A DNA stretch of 7,806 nt from positions 1 to 7,806 of the forward strand of contig CABUGI010000086.1 in NCBI GenBank assembly GCA_902491055.1, given 5' to 3'. The stretch is from an uncultured Collinsella sp. (GTDB lineage Bacteria > Actinomycetota > Coriobacteriia > Coriobacteriales > Coriobacteriaceae). Below are positions 1-4,987 of this stretch, piece by piece. The notes beneath the pieces were generated by a model. It made no database searches, was not told where the DNA came from, and was given only the letters and a program-made list of their open reading frames with translations. The first letter of the stretch is position 1; the number at the start of each line of letters is the position of its first letter. Position numbers and translations under genes: made by a program.

Positions 1-171
1 TCCAACGTGGTGAAGACGCAGGCGGCCAGTACTGCATACAGCGAGTGGCTGGAGCAGTACAAGAAGGACGCCGACATTACCGTCAACCCCATGCCCAAGA
101 ACGTACCCTATAACGTGAGTCTGAAGGGCGTCACCAAGAGCTCGACCGACGATTCGTCGACGACTGAGTAA
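1..171 (+). CDS. C-terminal fragment of a probable PpiC/SurA/PrsA-type peptidyl-prolyl isomerase
   Basis: The reading frame is open from the first base of the window to a TAA at 169-171, giving 56 residues of a protein whose start lies outside. The fragment reads SEWLEQYKKDADITVNPMP and then a polar Ser/Thr/Asp tail ending in TTE. A tryptophan-leucine helix followed by 'A-x-I-x-V-x-PMP' is typical of the end of parvulin-family foldases (SurA N-domain/PrsA-like), where the last helix packs back on the N-terminal chaperone domain. Such proteins act outside the membrane, helping exported proteins fold and isomerising X-Pro bonds. The catalytic domain and any signal peptide are not visible, so the family call rests only on this short tail and the family is uncertain; that a coding region ends here is much surer. 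A GC-rich hairpin follows six bases after the stop. Confidence 0.55.
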   Translation, partial: SNVVKTQAASTAYSEWLEQYKKDADITVNPMPKNVPYNVSLKGVTKSSTDDSSTTE

Positions 172-176
172 TCATG

Positions 177-202
177 GGGCGGTGCTCGCGCGAGCGCCGC
201 CC
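177..202 (+). other. Strong intercistronic GC hairpin
   Basis: Left arm 177-189 (GGGCGGTGCTCGC) and right arm 190-202 (GCGAGCGCCGCCC) are complementary over 13 positions with one T-G wobble. Folded with a CGCG loop this leaves a 10-11 bp stem of almost pure G-C. It starts six bases after the stop of the first gene and ends 23 bases before the yqeY start. No T-run follows (the next bases are ACGCTATT), so it is not a classical intrinsic terminator. It could partly terminate, or protect the 3' end of the upstream message. Confidence 0.6.
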
Positions 203-210
203 ACGCTATT

Positions 211-217
211 AGAGAGG
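211..217 (+). promoter_or_regulatory. Ribosome binding site that fixes the yqeY start
   Basis: AGAGAGG at 211-217 lies 8 bases before the ATG at 226 but only 2 bases before the in-frame TTG at 220. Normal Shine-Dalgarno spacing therefore favours ATG 226 over the longer TTG version. Confidence 0.65.
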
Positions 218-225
218 ATTTGCAG

Positions 226-669
226 ATGACCAACGAAGAGCTGCAGAAGGAAATGATCGCGGCCATGAAGGCCAAGGATAAGGTTCGCCTGTCCATCATT
301 CGCCAGGTTAAGGCCGAGGTGAAGAATATCGAGGTTAACGAGCGCCGCGATGTGACCGAGGAAGACGTCAACAGCATGATCAAGCGTCTGATCAAGCAGA
401 CGAGCGAGACGCTGGAGATGTCCATCAAGGCTGGCACCGACCAGGAGCGTACCGACAACCTGACCGAGCAGGTCAAGATTCTGGAGAGCCTGCTGCCCGC
501 GCAGGTTTCGGGTGAGGAACTCGAGGCCCTGATCGAGCAGGTCATCGCCGAGCTGGGCGCTACTTCCAAGAAGCAGATGGGCCAGGTTATGGGTGCACTC
601 GGCAAGGCCACCGGCGGCAACTTCGACAAGCCGGCCGCGGCAAAGATCGTCGGCGCAAAGCTTGCGTAA
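226..669 (+). CDS. yqeY: GatB/YqeY domain-containing protein
   Basis: A 147-residue protein of the stand-alone YqeY family, which matches the all-helical C-terminal tail domain of GatB, a subunit of the Asp/Glu-tRNA amidotransferase. The length is normal for the family. Hallmarks are the N-terminal helical part (residues 1-85: charged, with RLSIIRQVKAEVKN near 21-34 and a conserved Lys-Asp pair early on), the LLPAQVSGEELEALI segment at about 89-103, and the C-terminal small domain with KKQMGQVMGAL at 115-125 and the G-x-FDKPAAAKIV segment at 131-142. The tail domain is thought to bind tRNA; the cellular role of free YqeY is not settled. ATG 226 is chosen over TTG 220 from ribosome binding site spacing. 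It lies 54 bases downstream of the foldase-like gene on the same strand and may be read with it. A perfect 12-bp dyad follows the stop. Confidence 0.93.
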   Translation: MTNEELQKEMIAAMKAKDKVRLSIIRQVKAEVKNIEVNERRDVTEEDVNSMIKRLIKQTSETLEMSIKAGTDQERTDNLTEQVKILESLLPAQVSGEELEALIEQVIAELGATSKKQMGQVMGALGKATGGNFDKPAAAKIVGAKLA

Positions 670-672
670 TTT

Positions 673-700
673 GTTACGCGGTTTTACCAAACCGCGTAAC
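673..700 (+). terminator. Perfect 12-bp hairpin just after yqeY
   Basis: GTTACGCGGTTT (673-684) and AAACCGCGTAAC (689-700) are exact reverse complements around a TACC loop, beginning three bases after the yqeY stop. There is no T-run after the right arm, though the stem top is A/T. It probably helps end or stabilise the yqeY transcript; the next hairpin at 749-777 looks more like a conventional terminator. Confidence 0.6.
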
Positions 701-748
701 GGCTCGACGCTGCAAACCCGTACACACGGCAATCTGACGTTCAATTTC

Positions 749-785
749 AAGGGCGCGACCATAAGGTCTGCGCCCTTTCATTTCA
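749..785 (+). terminator. Probable intrinsic terminator downstream of yqeY
   Basis: AAGGGCGC (749-756) pairs with GCGCCCTT (770-777), and inside it GACC (757-760) pairs with GGTC (765-768) around an ATAA loop, with one bulged T at 769: 12 base pairs in all. The sequence after the stem is T-rich (TCATTTCA). A weaker A/T-rich run also precedes it, so some two-way activity is possible. Confidence 0.6.
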
Positions 786-865
786 CGTCACCTTGCTCGC
801 GTGTACGGGTTTTCGCTGACTTATGCTCAACAAGGGCGGTTGGAGGAAGGGCGTCCCCCGCGGGC

Positions 866-934
866 GCTCATTGGGGACAGGCTTAAATGAGTGCCCAATG
901 AGTAGGTACTCATTTAAGTCTGTCCCCAATGAGC
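866..934. repeat. GGGACAG-core inverted repeat, 27-bp arms
   Basis: Left arm 866-892 and right arm 908-934 are reverse complements at 26 of 27 positions (the one difference is at 881, G against A in the complement), separated by 15 bases. Each arm is itself a small dyad: CTCATT and AATGAG flank a GGGGACAGGCTTA core (867-891 in the left arm). AATGAG or its complement occurs five times between 867 and 933, including one extra copy in the loop (897-902). The element sits between the yqeY terminators and the promoter of the ABC operon. It resembles REP/BIME-like non-coding repeats, some of which depend on RAYT transposases; that link is recalled and inferred, and no transposase gene is present here. 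Confidence 0.8.
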
Positions 935-975
935 AGGTGGAAGGTTGCGGGTTATTTACGGGAATGTAGTGTGGG

Positions 976-1004
976 CTGCGGAAACGCGGTTCTTTCCGTA
1001 CAAT
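976..1004 (+). promoter_or_regulatory. Possible promoter of the amino acid ABC operon
   Basis: TACAAT at 999-1004 is one mismatch from the TATAAT -10 consensus and lies 35 bases before the ATPase start, giving a short leader of about 29 bases. No good -35 box is seen: CTGCGG at 976-981 has the right spacing (17 bases) but matches TTGACA poorly. The call depends mainly on the -10 and its position upstream of the first gene of an operon. Confidence 0.4.
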
Positions 1005-1039
1005 AGTTCAACTCGTGTAAACGCAGGGAAGGGACATTC

Positions 1040-1771
1040 ATGGCAGACATGATCGAGATCAAGCATCTCAACAAGTACTTTGGCGACCTGCATGTGCTCA
1101 AAGATATCAATCTCACCGTCAAGCGCGGCGAGAAGCTCGTAATGATCGGGCCTTCCGGCTCGGGTAAGTCGACGCTCATCCGTTGCGTCGATTATCTGGA
1201 GGAACCCACGTCGGGCGAGGTCGTCATCGACGGCACGCCGCTCACCAAAAAGAACCACCTGGAGATGGCTCGCAAGTACAGCTCCATGGTGTTTCAGCAG
1301 TTCAACCTGTATCCCAACATGACGGTGCTGGGCAACCTAACGCTCGCGCCCATCAAACTGCAAAAGAAGAGCAAGGAGGAGGCGACCGAGATCGCCATCG
1401 CCGCGCTCAAGCGCGTTGGCATGGCGCATAAGGCCGGCGAGTATCCGCAGAACCTCTCGGGCGGTCAGCAGCAGCGCATCGCCATCGCCCGTGCCCTGTG
1501 CACCAAGCAGCCCATCATCCTGTTTGACGAGCCGACCTCGGCGCTCGACCCCGAGATGGTCCAGGAGGTTCTGGACGTTATGATTGAGCTTGCGCAGGAG
1601 GACATCACCATGATCTGCGTGACGCACGAGATGGGTTTTGCGCGCCAGGTGGCCGACCGCGTCATCTTTATGGAGGACGGCCGCATCTTGGAGGAGGGCA
1701 CGCCCGAGCACTTCTTCGATAACCCCGAGAACCCGCGCTGCCGCGAGTTCCTGTCCAAGATTCTGCACTAG
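1040..1771 (+). CDS. Polar amino acid ABC transporter, ATP-binding protein (GlnQ/ArtP-like)
   Basis: A 243-residue ABC ATPase of the size usual for the polar amino acid uptake family. It powers import by hydrolysing ATP on the inner face of the membrane, working as a dimer under the two permeases. All core motifs are intact: Walker A GPSGSGKST at residues 37-45, Q-loop with Gln86 in FQQFNLYPNMTV, signature LSGGQQQR at 139-146, Walker B IILFDE at 159-164, D-loop SALD at 167-170 and H-loop His196 in VTHEMGFA. The FQQFNLYPHxTVLxN-type Q-loop and THEMGFAR H-loop are characteristic of GlnQ/HisP/ArtP proteins. ATG 1040 is preceded by a purine-rich AGGGAAGGG; a second ATG at 1049 is in frame but less well placed. 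First gene of a four-gene operon; the next gene begins within 9 bases of its stop. Confidence 0.96.
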   Translation: MADMIEIKHLNKYFGDLHVLKDINLTVKRGEKLVMIGPSGSGKSTLIRCVDYLEEPTSGEVVIDGTPLTKKNHLEMARKYSSMVFQQFNLYPNMTVLGNLTLAPIKLQKKSKEEATEIAIAALKRVGMAHKAGEYPQNLSGGQQQRIAIARALCTKQPIILFDEPTSALDPEMVQEVLDVMIELAQEDITMICVTHEMGFARQVADRVIFMEDGRILEEGTPEHFFDNPENPRCREFLSKILH

Positions 1772-1779
1772 GCGCGGTG

Positions 1780-2655
1780 ATGGACATGACGGATATGACG
1801 AGGGCGGCCGTGTCGCGCCGTCACTTTTTGCAGCTGGCTGGCGCCGGCATGCTTGCGCTGACGGGGACCGCGCTTGCCGGTTGCGGCAACTCCACCAGCG
1901 GCGAGGGCTCCGACAAGGGGTCTAAGCTTGCGGCTATCAAGTCGCGTGGCCATCTGAATGCCGGCGTTAAGAAGGACGTTCCCGGCTATGGCTATTACGA
2001 CACTGCCAAGGGTCGCTTTGAGGGCATGGAAGTCGATTTGTGCTACCAGATCGCCGCTGCCGTCTTTGGCGTGAGCTACAAGGAGGCCCGTGCCCAGGAA
2101 CTTGTCGAGTTTACCGACGTAACGCCCAAGACGCGCGGTCCGCTGATCGATAACGGCCAACTTGACGTGGTCGCGGCGACCTACACCATCACCGACGAGC
2201 GCAAAAAGAGTTGGGATTTCTCGACGCCGTACCGCACCGACTACGTGGGACTCATGGTCAAGAAGCGCTCGGGTTTTACCTCGATTGAGGACCTGGACGG
2301 CAAGGTTATTGGCGTGAGCCAGGGTGCCACCACGCAGGGCCTGATCGAGCAGATGATCAAGGACAACGGCTTTAGCTGCAAGCCCGAGTTTAGGGCCTTT
2401 AGCGGCTACCCCATCATCAAGAGTTCGCTCGACGCCGGCAATATCGACGTCTTTGCCATGGACCGCTCCACGCTGGCCGGTTACATGAACGAGACCGTTG
2501 AGCTGCTGCAGCCCGAGGTCAAGTTTGGCGAGCAGGGCTACGGCGTGGCGACCAAGAAGGGCTGCGACCTTTCGGCTGTGGTCGATCAGGTGGTTTGCGA
2601 TCGCCTGGCCGATGGCTGGCTCGACCAAGAGGTCAAGACCTGGGGTCTTGTATAG
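1780..2655 (+). CDS. Polar amino acid ABC transporter, substrate-binding lipoprotein (SBP family 3)
   Basis: A 291-residue extracytoplasmic binding protein that captures an amino acid and delivers it to the permeases. The N-terminus has a twin-arginine-like SRRHFLQL segment (Arg13-Arg14), a hydrophobic stretch to about residue 30, and a lipobox LAGC at 32-35, so Cys35 would be lipidated after cleavage; a Ser/Gly-rich linker follows. The family 3 fold begins near 50: GMEVDLCYQIA at 82-92 is the family signature, TPKTRG at 115-120 carries the Arg119 expected to hold the ligand carboxylate, GKVIGVSQGATT at 174-185 opens lobe 2, and DVFAMD at 223-228 carries the Asp expected to bind the amino group. 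These features fit glutamate, glutamine, aspartate or similar ligands, but which one cannot be read from the sequence. The start is uncertain: GTG 1777, ATG 1780, 1786 and 1795 are all in frame and the ribosome binding site is weak. All four leave the signal region intact. Confidence 0.94.
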   Translation: MDMTDMTRAAVSRRHFLQLAGAGMLALTGTALAGCGNSTSGEGSDKGSKLAAIKSRGHLNAGVKKDVPGYGYYDTAKGRFEGMEVDLCYQIAAAVFGVSYKEARAQELVEFTDVTPKTRGPLIDNGQLDVVAATYTITDERKKSWDFSTPYRTDYVGLMVKKRSGFTSIEDLDGKVIGVSQGATTQGLIEQMIKDNGFSCKPEFRAFSGYPIIKSSLDAGNIDVFAMDRSTLAGYMNETVELLQPEVKFGEQGYGVATKKGCDLSAVVDQVVCDRLADGWLDQEVKTWGLV

Positions 2656-2666
2656 GCGCATCGTCC

Positions 2667-2674
2667 AAGGAAGG
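2667..2674 (+). promoter_or_regulatory. Ribosome binding site that fixes the first permease start
   Basis: AAGGAAGG ends 6 bases before ATG 2681. The open frame runs much further upstream, into the binding-protein gene, but nothing supports those starts, and the protein from 2681 has the normal family length. Confidence 0.75.
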
Positions 2675-2680
2675 AATCAA

Positions 2681-3427
2681 ATGCTCGAAGGATTGTTTGA
2701 CGCCGACCGCTGGTCGACGACATTTCAAAACATGGGGCCCTTCTGGGAGGGCTTTGGCGTGACGCTGCAGGTGGTCGTTGCCGGTCTGCTGCTGTCGCTG
2801 GTGCTGGGCACGCTGCTGGGCGTGTTCTCTACCACTCGCTCGCGCGTGCTGCGCGCCATAAGCCGCGTGTACGTGGAGTTTTACCAGAACACCCCGTTGC
2901 CCGTGCAGGTGCTCTTTATGTACATGGCCGGTCCGCAGTTTTTGCAGGCCATAACCGGTGCCGACCAGCCGGTGCGTATCGCGCCGTTCGTGCTGGGCTT
3001 CTTGGGCGTGGGTCTGTATCATGCGGCCTACATTTCGGAGGTCATCCGCACCGGTATCGAGGCAGTTCCGCGCGGTCAGATGGAGGCGGCCCAGAGCCAG
3101 GGCTTCACCCGTGCGCAGGCGTACTGGTACATCGTGCTGCCCCAGACATTCAAGATCATTCTGCCGCCGCTGTGTAACCAGGCGCTCAACCTGGTCAAGA
3201 ACACGTCGGTGCTGGCGCTTGTGGCCGGCGGTGACCTTATGTACCGTTCCGACAACTTTGTGAGTCTGTACGGTTACCTGCAGGGATACATCGTCTGCTG
3301 CCTTATGTACTTCATCATCTGCTTTCCGCTCGCCATGCTGGTGCAGTGGCTCGAGCGCCGCTCCAAGGAGCGTCCGCGCGGCGTGAGCCTGGCCGAGCTG
3401 GGGCTCGACAACGTAGAGGAGGCCTAG
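2681..3427 (+). CDS. Polar amino acid ABC transporter, permease (HisM/GlnP family)
   Basis: A 248-residue inner-membrane protein forming one half of the translocation channel. Hydrophobic segments are seen at about 26-50, 73-90, 102-122, 172-184 and 200-224, the five-helix pattern usual for this family. YQNTPLPVQVLF at 68-79 matches the family's R/QxTPLxxQ motif, and the EAA loop that docks on the ATPase is complete: EAAQSQG at 135-141 leading to IVLPQ at 151-155. The C-terminal end after 225 is charged and cytoplasmic. It lies 25 bases after the binding-protein gene and its last codons contain the ribosome binding site (GAGGAGG, 3416-3422) of the next permease, only 3 bases downstream. Such coupling suits two subunits needed in equal amount. 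Confidence 0.95.
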   Translation: MLEGLFDADRWSTTFQNMGPFWEGFGVTLQVVVAGLLLSLVLGTLLGVFSTTRSRVLRAISRVYVEFYQNTPLPVQVLFMYMAGPQFLQAITGADQPVRIAPFVLGFLGVGLYHAAYISEVIRTGIEAVPRGQMEAAQSQGFTRAQAYWYIVLPQTFKIILPPLCNQALNLVKNTSVLALVAGGDLMYRSDNFVSLYGYLQGYIVCCLMYFIICFPLAMLVQWLERRSKERPRGVSLAELGLDNVEEA

Positions 3428-3430
3428 CGC

Positions 3431-4069
3431 ATGGAAATCTTCAACGCGACCAACCTGCTCTACATTTGGGGCGGCTTTGTTAAGACGATCGAGATCTCGG
3501 CGCTGTCGATCTTTTTCTCGCTCATCTTTGGCACGGTGCTGGCGCTCGTTAAGAGCTATGCGCCCCGCCCGTTCCGTATTTTGGTGAGTGCCTATATCGA
3601 GCTGTTCCGCTGCACGCCGAACCTGCTGTGGATCCTGTTTATCTACTTTACGGTGCAGGGTTTGGACATTGTGATTTCGACCATCGCCTTTACGCTGTTC
3701 ACCAGCGCTGTTATGGCCGAGATTGTGCGCGGCGGTCTCAACTCGATTCCGCGCGGCCAGTTTGAGGCGGCGCAGAGCCAGGGCTTCGGCTTCTTTGCCA
3801 CCATGCGCTACATCATTCTGCCGCAGACGTTTAAGACGATCATTCCGGCGCTGTTTAGCCAGTGCACGACCGTCATCAAGGACAGCTCGTATCTTTCGGG
3901 TATTAACGTGGCCGAGCTCATGTACACGGCAAATGTCGTGATGGCCCACGCGATTGACTTGTCGCAGGTGCTTATGCTCTACGGCCTGGTGTTTGCGATG
4001 TACTTTGTGCTCAACTTTGGTATCTCGCTGCTGGTGAGAGCTTATCAGAGGCGAATGGTGGCAGCGTAG
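3431..4069 (+). CDS. Polar amino acid ABC transporter, second permease (HisM/GlnP family)
   Basis: A 212-residue membrane protein, the partner of the upstream permease; the pair presumably makes a heterodimeric channel, as in Gln/Glu/His-type importers with two permease genes. Hydrophobic segments lie at about 21-40, 63-75, 80-97 and 180-202, with a shorter one near 134-145. ELFRCTPNLLWILF at 57-70 is the family's R-x-TP motif. The EAA loop is complete: EAAQSQG at 112-118 and IILPQ at 128-132, nearly the same as in the first permease (EAAQSQGF is identical), which suggests an old duplication or shared constraint from the one ATPase. The tail (residues 203-212) is short and basic. Only 3 bases separate it from the previous stop. 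It is the last gene of the operon: a long palindrome follows one base after its TAG. Confidence 0.95.
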   Translation: MEIFNATNLLYIWGGFVKTIEISALSIFFSLIFGTVLALVKSYAPRPFRILVSAYIELFRCTPNLLWILFIYFTVQGLDIVISTIAFTLFTSAVMAEIVRGGLNSIPRGQFEAAQSQGFGFFATMRYIILPQTFKTIIPALFSQCTTVIKDSSYLSGINVAELMYTANVVMAHAIDLSQVLMLYGLVFAMYFVLNFGISLLVRAYQRRMVAA

Positions 4070-4070
4070 C

Positions 4071-4174
4071 CCTGCTTCCCCAAGCACGGCACCTTGCCCC
4101 TCAATCGTCGCTTGCGTACATTTAGTACGCGGCGCTCCTCTTTCGGGGCAATCTGCCGCACTTGGGAAACCAGG
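4071..4174. repeat. 104-base imperfect palindrome between the ABC operon and the kinase-like gene
   Basis: The segment reads as an imperfect inverted repeat centred near 4122. The core GCGTAC (4114-4119) / GTACGC (4125-4130) is perfect around ATTTA; further out TTGCCCC (4094-4100) pairs with GGGGCAA (4145-4151), CGGCA (4087-4091) with TGCCG (4154-4158), CCAAG (4080-4084) with CTTGG (4161-4165), and CCTG (4071-4074) with CAGG (4171-4174). Mismatches sit in small internal loops. No T-run follows on either side, so it is not a plain terminator, though transcripts would fold strongly. It may end the ABC operon, or be a dispersed palindromic element. Confidence 0.7.
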
Positions 4175-4240
4175 ACGGTCGTAAGTGACAAAATGGGAAT
4201 CAAGAATCGCCTATTTCTCATTTGTTAGAAAGGAATCGCG

Positions 4241-4864
4241 ATGAGCGATCTGGAGAACAAGAAGAGTCCTGTGGTCATTACCATCGCGCGCGACTTTGGT
4301 GCCGAGGGTCACGAGATTGGCTGTATCCTTGCCGATGAGCTGGGGATTCCGCTGTACGATAACGAGCTGCTGGTGCGTGCGTCGCTGCGCGCGGGCGAGT
4401 CGCTCGACAAGATGGCCGCCTACGACGAGCGCCTGGCCGTGGAGAACATGGCGTTTCTGCCCGACCGCTACGATGCGCGTTCGTACTCGGACAAGTTGTT
4501 CCAAAAGATGAGCCAGGTGATTTTGGATCTGGGCGAGACCGAGAGCTGCATTATCGAAGGCCGTCTGTCCGATTATCTGCTGCGCAACAACCCCAACCAC
4601 ATCGCCGTGCTGGTGACTGCGCCATTTGAGGACCGCGTCGAGATCGTGCGCAAGAAGCGCGGCCTCAACAAAAAGAAGGGCGCCAAGCTGGTCAAGCAGC
4701 AGCAGAAGGCGCGCGAGGCGTTCTATAAGCGCTACAGTGCCGGAAAGTGGAAGATGACGAGCGGTAAAGACATCGTCGTCAACCGCGCCAAGCTGGGCCG
4801 CGAGGGTTGCAAAGACGTTATTGCCGCCGCCTACCGCTACAAGGTGGCGCAGCTCGAAGACTAA
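4241..4864 (+). CDS. Cytidylate kinase-like family protein
   Basis: A 207-residue protein of the cytidylate-kinase-like group (Cytidylate_kin2 type), seen in many Firmicutes and Actinobacteria; its true substrate is not established. The start VVITIARDFGAEGHEIG (11-27) is the usual 'ItIsRexGSgGreIG' nucleotide-binding opening in altered form, followed by LADELGIPLYDNELL at 30-44. Residues 103-113 (CIIEGRLSDYL) match the family's 'xIVGRcaDyiL' strand, AVLVTAPFEDRVEIV at 122-136 the 'vFitAp.e.Ri' strand with the basic lid after it, and FYKRYSAGKWKM...DIVVNRAKLG at 161-186 the C-terminal 'YYxxytgxxWG...Y.l.inS..lG' block. A good ribosome binding site AGAAAGGA (4227-4234) lies 6 bases before the ATG. 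No clear promoter was found in 4175-4226. It is single-gene, convergent with the oxidoreductase operon. Confidence 0.88.
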   Translation: MSDLENKKSPVVITIARDFGAEGHEIGCILADELGIPLYDNELLVRASLRAGESLDKMAAYDERLAVENMAFLPDRYDARSYSDKLFQKMSQVILDLGETESCIIEGRLSDYLLRNNPNHIAVLVTAPFEDRVEIVRKKRGLNKKKGAKLVKQQQKAREAFYKRYSAGKWKMTSGKDIVVNRAKLGREGCKDVIAAAYRYKVAQLED

Positions 4865-4887
4865 CCGACCAAAACCACCACGAAGGC

Positions 4888-4914
4888 GCCGCCCCTTTAT
4901 GGTGGTCGGGCGGC
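4888..4914 (+). terminator. Weak hairpin after the kinase-like gene
   Basis: GCCGCCC (4888-4894) and GGGCGGC (4908-4914) pair exactly around a 13-base loop, 23 bases after the kinase-like stop. An alternative pairing in the same place uses ACCACCA (4874-4880) with TGGTGGT (4900-4906). No T-run follows on the + strand, so termination here is uncertain; it would work together with the hairpin at 4924-4959. Confidence 0.4.
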
Positions 4915-4920
4915 CGGTAT

Positions 4921-4959
4921 AAAAAAGTCCCCGCCGGGCGCGTGCTCGACGGGGACTTT
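4921..4959 (-). terminator. Intrinsic terminator of the oxidoreductase operon, possibly two-way
   Basis: AAAGTCCCCG (4924-4933) and CGGGGACTTT (4950-4959) are exact complements around a 16-base loop. Read on the - strand the stem runs straight into six T residues (complement of 4921-4926) and then ATACC, the classical pattern, 29 bases after the stop of the - strand gene ending at 4988. On the + strand the right arm ends in TTT followed by GCCGTTT, so it may also stop transcripts of the convergent kinase-like gene. Confidence 0.85.
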
Positions 4960-4987
4960 GCCGTTTGATGGCTAACGCTGTAGGTGA

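Noticed and set aside
593..886. 97-codon + strand frame covering the end of yqeY and the terminator region
   Set aside because: It crosses two hairpins and part of a repeat arm and has no recognisable protein features.
866..934. CRISPR array or tandem repeat reading of the AATGAG copies
   Set aside because: Copies are in both orientations with irregular spacing and form dyads; there are no regular repeats with spacers and no cas genes.
2498..2680. N-terminal extension of the first permease frame
   Set aside because: This part overlaps the binding-protein gene out of frame, has Arg/Ser/Trp-rich shadow composition, and the start at 2681 has a strong ribosome binding site and gives the normal family length.
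2633..4087. Long open frame on the - strand (484 codons) opposite the two permease genes
   Set aside because: It is antisense to two well-supported permeases, is dominated by His, Arg, Gln and Ala, shows no domain, and has no plausible ribosome binding site. High-G+C codon bias commonly opens such frames.
4175..4226. Promoter for the kinase-like gene (GTGACA at 4185-4190 with TATTTC at 4212-4217)
   Set aside because: The spacing of 21 bases is too long and both boxes match poorly, so I did not list it.
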